Source of the DNA: Tenuifilum thalassicum
Lineage (GTDB): Bacteria > Bacteroidota > Bacteroidia > Bacteroidales > Tenuifilaceae
Direction: 5' to 3'
Length of the DNA stretch: 64,000 nt
Assembly: GCF_013265555.1 (NCBI RefSeq)
Contig: NZ_CP041345.1
Span: forward strand, 2,092,581-2,156,580
Shown: positions 7,914-16,731 of the stretch, piece after piece
Layout: every line of letters begins with the position of its first letter
How positions within the stretch are numbered: position 1 is the first letter of the stretch
Notes under the pieces: model-generated
The model's input: only the letters and a program-made list of their open reading frames with translations
What the model was told of the DNA's origin: nothing
Database searches by the model: none
Translations under genes and position numbers: made by a program

Positions 7914-8822
7914 ATGAAAAACAAAAGTTTGGTATCGATCAACGACCTGAGCAAGGAGGAAATTTATTCAATTCTTGACCTTGCCGAAGAGTTTGAAAAG
8001 TCCCCCAACCCAAAACTAATGGAAGGGAAGGTAGTTGCAACGCTTTTCTACGAGCCATCAACAAGGACACGCCTAAGTTTTGAAAGTGCAGTAAACCGAT
8101 TGGGTGGTCGTGTAATCGGATTTTCTGAAGCATCAACCAGTAGCGTATCAAAAGGCGAGAGCCTAAAGGATACCATTCTGACGGTTGCCAACTACTCCGA
8201 CCTGATTGTAATGCGCCATCCCATTGAAGGGAGTGCCCGTTACGCAAGCGAGGTTTCGCCAGTTCCCATCATCAACGCAGGCGACGGTGCAAACCAACAC
8301 CCAACCCAAACGCTTCTCGACCTATACTCCATTCGTAAGACCCAGGGAAAACTCGACAACCTAAAAATTGTTATGGTAGGTGACTTAAAATATGGCCGTA
8401 CTGTCCACTCCTTACTTATGGCCATGAGTCGTTTTGGAGCATCATTCACTTTCATTTCGCCTGATGAGCTAAAAATGCCGAAAGAGTATAAGATGTATCT
8501 CGATGAGCTGGGGTTGAAGTACGAAGAGCATTCAGAACTTGCCCCGAACATAAAAGATGCCGACATAGTTTACATGACCCGCGTACAGCGCGAACGTTTT
8601 TCAGACCCAATGGAATACGAAAAGGTGAAGAATGCATATATATTACGAAATCACATGCTTGAGGGTACAAAAGAAAACATGAAAGTTCTCCACCCACTCC
8701 CTCGTGTAAACGAGATTAACACCGACGTTGACACTTCACCCAAAGCGTACTATTTTACCCAAGCTCTAAATGGGGTTTATACCAGAATGGCCATAATGGC
8801 ACTAATTTTAGGTTTAAAGTAA
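7914..8822 (+). CDS. pyrB: Aspartate carbamoyltransferase catalytic subunit
   Basis: The 302-residue enzyme joins carbamoyl phosphate and L-aspartate to N-carbamoyl-L-aspartate, the committed step of pyrimidine synthesis. The carbamoyl-phosphate loop is visible as [13 protein letters not shown] (S49-T52), followed by [26 protein letters not shown]-type sequence ([17 protein letters not shown]) and the aspartate-domain loop [11 protein letters not shown]. Length matches E. coli PyrB (311). The regulatory gene pyrI starts 13 bases downstream, so the product should assemble into the c6r6 holoenzyme. A terminator hairpin just upstream suggests attenuation control. Confidence 0.97.
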   Translation: MKNKSLVSINDLSKEEIYSILDLAEEFEKSPNPKLMEGKVVATLFYEPSTRTRLSFESAVNRLGGRVIGFSEASTSSVSKGESLKDTILTVANYSDLIVMRHPIEGSARYASEVSPVPIINAGDGANQHPTQTLLDLYSIRKTQGKLDNLKIVMVGDLKYGRTVHSLLMAMSRFGASFTFISPDELKMPKEYKMYLDELGLKYEEHSELAPNIKDADIVYMTRVQRERFSDPMEYEKVKNAYILRNHMLEGTKENMKVLHPLPRVNEINTDVDTSPKAYYFTQALNGVYTRMAIMALILGLK

Positions 8823-8835
8823 AAACAATATAGCT

Positions 8836-9294
8836 ATGAAAGACAAAAAGCACCTAAGCGTAAGCGCTATTGAAAATGGCACCGTGATTGACCACATACC
8901 AGCACAAAATCTATTTAAGGTTATCACCATTTTAGGTTTAGATAAAATTCCCAACCAGATAACTTTTGGAACAAACCTAGAGAGCAAACTGCTTGGCAAA
9001 AAAGCGATAGTTAAGATTGCCGACAAATATTTTGAACGAGATGAGATTAACCGAATAGCAATAGTTGCCCCTCACGCTAAGCTAAACATAATCAAGAATT
9101 ACGAGGTGGCCGAAAAGATGCTAGTTGAGGTACCAGACCAGATATCGGGTATTGTTAAGTGCGTTAACCCTAAGTGCATAACCAATGCTGAAGATGTTAC
9201 TCCTAAGTTCAAGGTTGTAGACAAAGAGAATGTTTCGCTAAAATGCCACTACTGCGAAAAGATTACCGATCAGGAACACATGCAATATTTATAA
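8836..9294 (+). CDS. pyrI: Aspartate carbamoyltransferase regulatory subunit
   Basis: The 152-residue regulatory chain binds nucleotide effectors and links catalytic trimers. The N-terminal allosteric domain has LSVSAIENGTVIDHIPA, which matches the effector-binding segment of E. coli PyrI. The C-terminal zinc domain is complete, with four cysteines at C109, C114, C137 and C140 (CVNPKC and CHYC). It lies 13 bases after pyrB. A terminator follows at about 9319-9346. Confidence 0.97.
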   Translation: MKDKKHLSVSAIENGTVIDHIPAQNLFKVITILGLDKIPNQITFGTNLESKLLGKKAIVKIADKYFERDEINRIAIVAPHAKLNIIKNYEVAEKMLVEVPDQISGIVKCVNPKCITNAEDVTPKFKVVDKENVSLKCHYCEKITDQEHMQYL

Positions 9295-9318
9295 GCTATA
9301 CAATACTACCCAAACAAA

Positions 9319-9346
9319 AAAAAGCCCCAATTTTTTGGGGCTTTTT
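9319..9346. terminator. Bidirectional terminator between pyrI and hsp20
   Basis: An A-rich tract, a 6-bp CCCCAA/TTGGGG core extended by AAAAAG/CTTTTT pairs, and a following T-run form an intrinsic terminator usable from both sides. It separates the convergent pyrBI and hsp20 genes. Confidence 0.8.
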
Positions 9347-9362
9347 AAGTTTTTTGAACCCG

Positions 9363-9794
9363 TTAAGAAATAGCGATTTGACGAACGGGTTTTTCCTTAG
9401 CCTCTTCTTTCTTTGGGATGACAATGTTTAGAATACCATCTTTGTATGAAGCTTTAATTTTATCGGTGTCTGCTGTATCGGGTAAGACAAATGACCTCTT
9501 GAACGAAGAGTAACGGAATTCACGGCGCATTACCTTTTCATCCTTGCTCTCATCCTTAACCTCTTTCTCGCTAGAAATCTCTAGCACGTTATTGTTCATT
9601 TCAACCTTAAAATCTTTTTTATCGAACCCGGGAGCAGCCACCTCAATTGTGTAATCGTCCTTACCTTCTTTAATATTAACCGAAGGAACGGTTACACTCT
9701 CTGTGTCATCAAAGAAACGACGAATAATGTCATCACCAAAGAACTCATCAACCAGGCTAGGCAATGTGCTTCTACGACGTAACATTGGTATCAT
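9363..9794 (-). CDS. Hsp20/alpha-crystallin small heat shock protein
   Basis: This 143-residue ATP-independent chaperone prevents aggregation of unfolding proteins in the cytoplasm. The alpha-crystallin domain spans about 38-130 (VNIKEGKDDYTIEVAAPGF, then NNVLEISSEKE, then YSSFKRSFVLPD). The C-terminal extension ends KPVRQIAIS, whose I-x-I-like tail fits oligomer packing. A GGGAGGG Shine-Dalgarno-like sequence 9-10 bases before the ATG at 9794 supports that start; such strong sites are uncommon in Bacteroidota. It is a single gene, with a shared terminator downstream. Confidence 0.94.
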   Translation of the reverse strand: MIPMLRRRSTLPSLVDEFFGDDIIRRFFDDTESVTVPSVNIKEGKDDYTIEVAAPGFDKKDFKVEMNNNVLEISSEKEVKDESKDEKVMRREFRYSSFKRSFVLPDTADTDKIKASYKDGILNIVIPKKEEAKEKPVRQIAIS

Positions 9795-10047
9795 AGCTTT
9801 ACCCTCCCTTATTTTTGGTTAGACATCAATGTTTTCACCTAACAATTTTCAAACTGCATGCCAACAATCAAATTAGGTCATTTCGTCATTTTTAACTTAC
9901 AAATAATGCTAAATTGTCATTTTAAGTGTTCATGGAATTTTTTAACCTCATCCTTGCCCGCATCCTATCTCTTTTCTTTTATTAAAATAGTAATAATATT
10001 TTAGGACATTCCTAATTAAACCAAATGTCAATAAATAATATTCGGCA

Positions 10048-10055
10048 TATTTTTG
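10048..10055 (+). promoter_or_regulatory. -7 element upstream of hybrid kinase
   Basis: TATTTTTG matches TAnnTTTG exactly and would give a start near 10062, about 24 bases before the ATG. No good TTG -33 element is seen at the usual spacing. The rest of the 291-bp gap 9795-10085 is AT-rich and shows no gene. Confidence 0.4.
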
Positions 10056-10085
10056 TATATTTTGCAATTGTGATTTTTAAGGCAT

Positions 10086-13000
10086 ATGAAAAGCGATATT
10101 AAAAAAGATAGCATTGACCTCACACCGCTAATTAACCAAAACGAGAGTAGCATTTATGTAATTCAAGATTTCAACATTGTTTTTGCCAATCCTAGTTTTG
10201 CTAAGCTAACCGGTTACTCATTAGACAAAATAATAGGTACAAGGTTTCTTGATATAGTATTTCAAAAAGATAAGAAATTAGTAAGAATACTGTTTTCAAA
10301 CAACTTTGCAGAAATTAGAAAGCATAGTTCAAACAGCTTTATACTACGCATCTTAACTATTCACGATGAATTAAAATGGATTAAAACCATTTTTTCTATC
10401 ATCGATTGGAAAGGAGCCCCTGCGCTACTTTGCACAAGTTACGACATAACCTACCAGAAAGAGGTTGAGGAAAGCATGATTAATCAGGAGCAGAACCTGA
10501 GCATGCTAGTCAATGCCTTTGGCGACCTTGTATTCATCGTAAATCACAACTACAACATTGTTCACATAAACAACTCTGTTCTTACAACTTTAGGATATAA
10601 GGAGCATGAAATACTGCTGGAATCGTTTGTAAGAATTCACTCCGAGAATGAACGAGGAAAGGCCATAACTATCCTCATGGAGGTTTTTGACGGAGACAGA
10701 AAATCTTACAACACAGAATTAACAACAAGAACGGGAAAACCTATTCCTTTTGAGGTAAGAATGATAAAAGGAACATGGCGACAACGCGACGTAATCTTTG
10801 TTATCGCTCGTGATATCTCCGAAAGGGTAAAGGCCGAAAACAGTATTAGGCAATCGGAGGAAAAGTTTTACAAAGCCTTTAACTCTGGTGCTATAATGAT
10901 GACCATTTCAACACTTGATGAAGGAATATACCTCGATGTAAACAAGGCCTTCCTTGAAAAAGTTGGAATTAGTCACGATGATATTATTGGAAAGAGTTCC
11001 GAACAACTGGACATTTTTAAGCAAATTGATAAAAGGAACGATCTGGCTGATAGAGTAAAACGATACGGAAAGGTTGAGAACATTGAGATTGAACTCACCA
11101 GCAAATCTGGCGAATCAATAACAGCACTGCTTTCAGCAGAAAAAATTACGATTAACGGACAAGAGTGCCTACTTTCTGCAATGAGTGACATCACATATAG
11201 GAAGCACATTGAGGAAGAACTAGCCAAAAGTAGGGTACAACTTAAAGGCACATTAGATAATCTGCCTTTTATTGCATGGCTTAAGGACACCAAAAAGGGA
11301 TATCTTCTCGCTAACAAAAAATTCACATCGTTTTTTGATATTCAAGGAACGCAAGTATTTGGCAAGTCACATTCCGATTTTTGGGGCAAACAGCTTCTTG
11401 ACTCAATCATAGCTAATGAAAAAGCAGTAATTGCTGAAAAAACTGCAAAAAGATGGGAGATTCACGAAGGAGAAAGAGGCATAAAAGAGTGGTGGGAATT
11501 TCATATAACACCCGTTATGGGTACTGCAAATAAGGTAATTGCTACAACAGGTATTGCCCGCAGAATAACAGAACAAAAGTTCAACCAGATAAAACAGCAA
11601 AGAAACCTTGAGCGGCAAATCGTGCTAACCAAAACCTCATTTCTATTTAATACCACACAAACATTCGACAACAAAACAAACGTTGCGCTCTCAATTATTG
11701 TCAAAGAGATTGGGATAAGAAAAGGATTTTTAATTGCAAATAGCGATAACGGAAATATAATCTACTTAAATTCAAAAAATACCGACATCAAACTAAAATC
11801 TATTCTTGAAGAATTTTACAACACGAATCGAAACGAAATAACCTCACACTTTGAAGATAATACCAAAAGCATTCTGGATGTTTCAGGTGCAAGCATGCCA
11901 TACTACAAGGAACTCAGAAAAATAACGCAAAGCCAACACCTACTTATATTCCCTTTAAATGTAAAAGGTAAATTCCATGGAATTTTTGGAGTTGATTACC
12001 CTTATGGCGAAAAGGTTACTGCTGCCGACGACCGAGAATTCCTGTTAACAATGACCAATATCCTTTCGGCTGCACTTGAATCGCACCTTAACGAAGAAGA
12101 GCTTCGTAAAGCAAAAGAGCTTGCGGAGCAAGCCAGCAGGGCAAAAGAGCGTTTCCTTTCAACTATGAGCCACGAAATCAGGACCCCAATGAACGCCATC
12201 ATTGGTATGGCTAACCTACTAATTGACGAAAATCCAAAGCCCGAACAGCTTGATAGCCTCAACTCATTAAAATACGCCGCAGAAAATCTACTTTCTCTCC
12301 TGAACGATATACTCGATTACAGCAAAATTGAAGCAGGCAAATTCGACTTAGTAAAAACTGAAACGAATATTCAAGAACTGTTTAAAGGATTACTGAGCAC
12401 TTTTAATGGAATGGCGAGCAAAAAGGGAATAGCGCTTAAACATATTCTCGACTCAAAAATCCCTCAAGTTCTGCTAGGCGATAAAGTCCGACTTAACCAA
12501 GTTTTAACCAACCTAATAGGGAATGCCATTAAGTTTACCGAAAAAGGTGAGGTTAAATTTATTGCAAAACTTGCTAAAATAGAAAACAACATTGCATCGG
12601 TATACTTTGAAGTAAGCGATACGGGTATTGGGATATCAAAAAAGAAACGGAATGAGATATTCGAAGAATTTACTCAGGTACACGATGACAAAAATAAGTT
12701 CTCAGGAACTGGTTTAGGGCTTGCCATTTCACAAAGGCTTGTAAAGCTGATGGGTGGTAAAATTGAGATTGAAAGTGAGCAGGGTAAAGGATCTAGTTTC
12801 TTCTTCACCATCAATTTTGAAATTGGCAAGAAGCCCCAAACAAGTAACGAAGAGGAAACTCTTGATATTACTTTCGAACCAAACAGATATAAGGTTCTAC
12901 TTGTTGAGGACAACGAGTTAAACACGCTAATAGCAAAACGCTTTCTTTCAAACTGGGGCATAAACTTTGAACATGCTAATAATGGAGTTGAAGCTTTAGA

Positions 13001-13256
13001 GTTATTAAAAAGGGAGCAGTTCGATCTAATTCTCATGGACCTTGAAATGCCTGAGATGGATGGTTACGAGGCCACAAAAGCAATTAGGGAACTTCCTGAT
13101 AAAGGGAAAGCCAATATCCCCATAATAGCGCTTAGCGCATCTGCGCTATCGGATGTTCAAAAAAAAATATTTGGCATTGGCATGAACGATTTCGTTCTAA
13201 AGCCATTTAAACCTAATCAGCTAAAAAGTAAATTAGCACAATACCTAATAAAATAG
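10086..13256 (+). CDS. Multi-PAS hybrid sensor histidine kinase/response regulator
   Basis: This 1056-residue protein senses an unknown signal and relays phosphate internally. About four PAS domains occupy residues 20-130, 140-250, 255-370 and 380-500, with repeated PAC-like ends such as [23 protein letters not shown] and [16 protein letters not shown]-like segment (about 505-665) and a coiled coil follow. HisKA carries H696 in [17 protein letters not shown]; HATPase has [15 protein letters not shown] near 808 and GTGLGLAI near 873; the C-terminal receiver has D985 in [16 protein letters not shown] and the K of VLKPFKP. No membrane segment or signal peptide is visible, so it is cytosolic. It lacks an Hpt or output domain, so an external partner is needed. 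The next gene, an exported redox protein, starts nine bases on. Confidence 0.93.
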   Translation: MKSDIKKDSIDLTPLINQNESSIYVIQDFNIVFANPSFAKLTGYSLDKIIGTRFLDIVFQKDKKLVRILFSNNFAEIRKHSSNSFILRILTIHDELKWIKTIFSIIDWKGAPALLCTSYDITYQKEVEESMINQEQNLSMLVNAFGDLVFIVNHNYNIVHINNSVLTTLGYKEHEILLESFVRIHSENERGKAITILMEVFDGDRKSYNTELTTRTGKPIPFEVRMIKGTWRQRDVIFVIARDISERVKAENSIRQSEEKFYKAFNSGAIMMTISTLDEGIYLDVNKAFLEKVGISHDDIIGKSSEQLDIFKQIDKRNDLADRVKRYGKVENIEIELTSKSGESITALLSAEKITINGQECLLSAMSDITYRKHIEEELAKSRVQLKGTLDNLPFIAWLKDTKKGYLLANKKFTSFFDIQGTQVFGKSHSDFWGKQLLDSIIANEKAVIAEKTAKRWEIHEGERGIKEWWEFHITPVMGTANKVIATTGIARRITEQKFNQIKQQRNLERQIVLTKTSFLFNTTQTFDNKTNVALSIIVKEIGIRKGFLIANSDNGNIIYLNSKNTDIKLKSILEEFYNTNRNEITSHFEDNTKSILDVSGASMPYYKELRKITQSQHLLIFPLNVKGKFHGIFGVDYPYGEKVTAADDREFLLTMTNILSAALESHLNEEELRKAKELAEQASRAKERFLSTMSHEIRTPMNAIIGMANLLIDENPKPEQLDSLNSLKYAAENLLSLLNDILDYSKIEAGKFDLVKTETNIQELFKGLLSTFNGMASKKGIALKHILDSKIPQVLLGDKVRLNQVLTNLIGNAIKFTEKGEVKFIAKLAKIENNIASVYFEVSDTGIGISKKKRNEIFEEFTQVHDDKNKFSGTGLGLAISQRLVKLMGGKIEIESEQGKGSSFFFTINFEIGKKPQTSNEEETLDITFEPNRYKVLLVEDNELNTLIAKRFLSNWGINFEHANNGVEALELLKREQFDLILMDLEMPEMDGYEATKAIRELPDKGKANIPIIALSASALSDVQKKIFGIGMNDFVLKPFKPNQLKSKLAQYLIK

Positions 13257-13264
13257 ATATAATC

Positions 13265-14635
13265 ATGAATATCAAAATCTTTGCAACAATCGCATCTGCA
13301 CTAATACTTAACATTGGGTTGGCTCAAACAACTATTATTATAAACGTTAAACAATCAATTGGAACAAAAGCTAAACTCTACAGCTACCATGGGAAAGAAA
13401 ATGTTGCTGTTGATTCTTGCAGACCATCGGCAAATGGTAAATATCAATTCGTGCTTGATAAAAATGCACCAAAAGGAATCTATAAAATAGTTATTGGAAA
13501 GGGTAGATCATTCGATTTTATTGTTTCAAATGATTCCGCAATTGTCTTCGAAACCTACTCCTTTGCTGTTGAAGACAGCCTTAAGGTGATATCCTCAAAC
13601 AACAACAAAGTTTTCATTGGCTTTCAAAAGTTAAAGCAAAGAACCGAGCAGCAGCTTTGGCATATCGAATCGCTAAAAAAATATTACGAACCAAGCTCGA
13701 TGTTTTACCAGATGCTAAACAATGAGCAAAAAAATATTGAGCTTAACCGTTATCTAAAAGGAAAAGAATTAGCAAGTAAGGCTAATGATAATTTGGTTAC
13801 AAGCGCCATTCTATTGGACATAACACCAATGGTTACAACTAGCACCGAAGAATGTGCTACCCAAAAAGAGCAAGCCGATGCCTGGTGGAAAGGTATAGAC
13901 CTAACTAATCCAAATATTGTAAACTTACCCACGTTTATACCTCGCGTTTGGGATTATCTTGAACTTTTGCTGTGCGAAGGGGCATATACCATGGAAGAAC
14001 AAGACTCCCTTATTGCAGCATACCTTAACAAGCTGCTAGAACTACCAGCACACGATCTTGTAAAAGAAAAGGTGATTAACTCACTATGCAATGGTTTTGC
14101 CGATACCGACTATTTTAAGGTGATTGAAACGCTAATGCACTACAAGAAAGCAAATACTTGCCAGGCATTTAGCAATATTGAGTTCAGAACACGCCAAATG
14201 CTAGAAAGCGAACTCCTTTCTGGCAAAAAGGCATACGATTTCAAGGTAAAACTCACTGGCGAAAGGAAACGTTTTAAACTATCAAAAACCAATTCAAAAT
14301 ATACTCTTGTTGTATTTTGGTCGGTATGGTGCCCCCATTGTATCGAAAGTGTTCCTGAAATCTACCAGATTTACAAAAATTTCGCAAACAAAGGTTTCGA
14401 TGTGGTTGCCATCTGTATAGATGAAGAAAAAGACGCCTATTTAGATTTTATCACAAAGAATAACTTGAATTGGAAAAATGCATTGGTTCCTTACGACGAA
14501 AGCAATAAGATAATTCTAGGCTACAACGTTGACGAAACACCCAAAATGTTCCTTATTGACAATCAGGTAAACATAGTATCACGACCATCAACCCCAATTC
14601 AAGTAAAGGTATTTTTAGAGAAACACCTCAAGTAG
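13265..14635 (+). CDS. Exported TlpA-like thiol-disulfide protein
   Basis: This 456-residue protein has a signal peptide (about 1-20, ending GLAQ). The N-terminal part (about 25-115) resembles the beta-sandwich found before TlpA domains in Bacteroidota. The middle (about 120-310) is helical and unassigned. The C-terminal thioredoxin fold (about 320-456) has the active site WCPHC with C356 and C359, then DVVAICIDEEKDAYLDF and the cis-Pro loop DETPKMFLID. It is likely a periplasmic disulfide reductase. It sits nine bases after the hybrid kinase gene and is probably co-transcribed with it, so redox state may be linked to the kinase signal; that is inference. A terminator follows. Confidence 0.85.
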   Translation: MNIKIFATIASALILNIGLAQTTIIINVKQSIGTKAKLYSYHGKENVAVDSCRPSANGKYQFVLDKNAPKGIYKIVIGKGRSFDFIVSNDSAIVFETYSFAVEDSLKVISSNNNKVFIGFQKLKQRTEQQLWHIESLKKYYEPSSMFYQMLNNEQKNIELNRYLKGKELASKANDNLVTSAILLDITPMVTTSTEECATQKEQADAWWKGIDLTNPNIVNLPTFIPRVWDYLELLLCEGAYTMEEQDSLIAAYLNKLLELPAHDLVKEKVINSLCNGFADTDYFKVIETLMHYKKANTCQAFSNIEFRTRQMLESELLSGKKAYDFKVKLTGERKRFKLSKTNSKYTLVVFWSVWCPHCIESVPEIYQIYKNFANKGFDVVAICIDEEKDAYLDFITKNNLNWKNALVPYDESNKIILGYNVDETPKMFLIDNQVNIVSRPSTPIQVKVFLEKHLK

Positions 14636-14643
14636 AAATAATG

Positions 14644-14664
14644 AAAGCCCGCAAAACGGGCTTT
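14644..14664. terminator. Bidirectional terminator after TlpA-like gene
   Basis: An 8-bp stem (AAAGCCCG/CGGGCTTT) with a CAAAA loop lies between the convergent genes ending at 14635 and 14688. Downstream T-rich sequence is imperfect but present on the plus strand. Confidence 0.7.
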
Positions 14665-14687
14665 CTAATATTTTTAACTAATGTAAA

Positions 14688-16580
14688 CTATTCCAAATAG
14701 GTATAGCCGTAAAGACCAGAACGGTAATTCGAAAGAAACTCCTTACCCTCCTTAGGTGAAATCAAACCAGCCTTAACAGAACTAGTTACCCAGGTTTCAA
14801 GGGTTCTTACCATCTTCTTAGGATTATACTGAACGTATTCAAGAACCTCGGCAACCGTTTCACCATCAATCACTTGATCTATACTATAACCCTTATCATT
14901 AACCGAAACATGCACTGCATTAGTGTCGCCAAAAAGGTTATGAAGGTCACCAAGAATCTCCTGATAGGCACCAACTAGGAAAACACCTATATAGTAAGAG
15001 TCTTTTGACTTTTTGGAATGAACGGGAAGGAAGTATGATATATTTTTAGTTGAGATGAAATTATCAATTTTTCCATCTGAGTCGCAGGTTACATCCTGGA
15101 GGGTTGCCACCCTATCGGGTTTTTCATTAAGTCGTTGAATTGGCATTATAGGGAATACTTGATCAATAGCCCAGGCATCGGGTAGTGACTGGAATAGGGA
15201 AAAGTTACAGAAATACTTATCGGCCAAAAGCTTAGGAAGGGTTTTAAGTTCATCTGGCACGTGCTTTAATCTAGCAGACATATCATATGTTTCACGAGCA
15301 ATTGACCAAAAGAGCTTTTCAACCTGCGCCCTTGTTTTCAAATCAAGCATACCCAAACTAAAAAGGTCAAGGGCCTCTTCACGAATCTGCTGAGCATCGT
15401 GCCATGTTTCCAGCATTCGTGGTTGATTCAGGTTATTCCACAGCTCATACAACTCCACCACAAGTTCATGAGCATCTTCAGGTAGTTCATCCTCTTCGTC
15501 CCATGATGGAAGTGATGCTGTTTCAAGCACTTCAAAGATTAACACAGAATGATGGGCAGTTAGCGATCGTCCCGACTCTGTAATAATGTTTGGATGAGGG
15601 ATATTATTCTTATCGCTTGCATCAACTAGGGTAGATACTGAATCATTCACATATTCCTGCAAGCTATAGTTGATACTGCTTCCGCTGTTAGCCGAACGGG
15701 TACCATCGTAATCGACCCCAAGACCTCCACCAATATCAACGAATTCAACATTGTAACCCATTAACCGTAGCTGAACATAAAACTGCGATGCTTCGCGAAG
15801 TGCGATTTTTATACGACGTATCTTAGTTACCTGGCTACCAATATGGAAATGAACCAGTTTTAGGCTTTCCTTTAAATCATTCTTATCCAAGAAATCTAAT
15901 GCTGTAAGCAATTCGCTTGAGGTTAACCCAAACTTACTTACATCGCCTCCTGATTCCTCCCATTTCCCACTACCTGTACTAGCAAGTTTTATCCTAATTC
16001 CAAGGTTAGGTTTAATCTTTAAACGTTGCGATACCTTATGTATAAGTTTTAGCTCGTTTAGCTTCTCAACAACAACAAATATTTTCTTTCCCATTTTTTG
16101 AGCAAGCAAGGCAAGTTCAATATAATCCTCATCCTTATACCCATTACAAATAATAAGTGATTCGTTGGATGGATTACTTGCAATAACAGCATGCAGTTCT
16201 GGTTTAGAGCCAGCTTCTAACCCAATATTGAATTTTTTGCCATGGTTGATAATCTCCTCAACCACCGGGCGCATCTGATTCACCTTAATAGGGTAAATGA
16301 TAAAATTTTTAGCCTTGTAGTCATACTCCTCGGCAGCTTGTTTAAATGAACGAGTCATATCCTCAATCCGATTATCCAGGATATCTGTAAATCGGATTAG
16401 CATTGGTGCAGCAACATCACGCACCTGAAGTTCATCAACTAGCTCACGCAAATCAACTTCAACTCCATTATCTTTAGGTGTAACCACAACATTCCCCTTT
16501 TCGTTAATGGAGAAGTACTTTACACCCCAGCCTGTAATATTATACAGTTCAGCTGAATCTTCAATGCGCCATTTTCTCAT
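14688..16580 (-). CDS. speA: Biosynthetic arginine decarboxylase
   Basis: This 630-residue PLP enzyme converts L-arginine to agmatine, the first step of one polyamine route. The fold-type III barrel begins with FIIYPIKVNQ, in which K99 is the PLP lysine. Other family marks are GLEAGSKPEL, GIRIKLASTGSGKWEESGGD, KFGLTSSEL, HFHIGSQV and the glycine-rich GGGLGVDYDG. The second-domain loop is TCDSDGKID, whose Cys completes the active site across the dimer. Length fits SpeA (about 630-660). No agmatinase or agmatine deiminase gene is in the window. A -7-like element lies at 16635-16642. Confidence 0.96.
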   Translation of the reverse strand: MRKWRIEDSAELYNITGWGVKYFSINEKGNVVVTPKDNGVEVDLRELVDELQVRDVAAPMLIRFTDILDNRIEDMTRSFKQAAEEYDYKAKNFIIYPIKVNQMRPVVEEIINHGKKFNIGLEAGSKPELHAVIASNPSNESLIICNGYKDEDYIELALLAQKMGKKIFVVVEKLNELKLIHKVSQRLKIKPNLGIRIKLASTGSGKWEESGGDVSKFGLTSSELLTALDFLDKNDLKESLKLVHFHIGSQVTKIRRIKIALREASQFYVQLRLMGYNVEFVDIGGGLGVDYDGTRSANSGSSINYSLQEYVNDSVSTLVDASDKNNIPHPNIITESGRSLTAHHSVLIFEVLETASLPSWDEEDELPEDAHELVVELYELWNNLNQPRMLETWHDAQQIREEALDLFSLGMLDLKTRAQVEKLFWSIARETYDMSARLKHVPDELKTLPKLLADKYFCNFSLFQSLPDAWAIDQVFPIMPIQRLNEKPDRVATLQDVTCDSDGKIDNFISTKNISYFLPVHSKKSKDSYYIGVFLVGAYQEILGDLHNLFGDTNAVHVSVNDKGYSIDQVIDGETVAEVLEYVQYNPKKMVRTLETWVTSSVKAGLISPKEGKEFLSNYRSGLYGYTYLE

Positions 16581-16634
16581 TTGTCGAATTTACAGTTGAA
16601 TAATTAAACATCTAGCATTCAGTTACTTTAACAT

Positions 16635-16642
16635 CAAAAGTA
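16635..16642 (-). promoter_or_regulatory. -7 element upstream of speA
   Basis: On the minus strand TACTTTTG matches TAnnTTTG and lies 55 bases before the ATG. No -33 TTG is seen at the expected distance, so this is a weak call. Confidence 0.3.
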
Positions 16643-16731
16643 AGGATTGCGAAGTTAGGTTTATAAATTAATAATTACAATATGTACATTCTTTTTATTT
16701 GGCGCTTCAGCTAAATTTAGTGAATTACTCC

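Noticed and set aside
9243-9431. Small gene overlapping the end of pyrI
   Set aside because: It runs out of frame over the pyrI zinc domain, the terminator and the hsp20 end, so it is not a real gene.
10056-10064. Second -7 element TATATTTTG before the hybrid kinase
   Set aside because: It has three bases between TA and TTTG instead of two; TATTTTTG at 10048 is the exact match.
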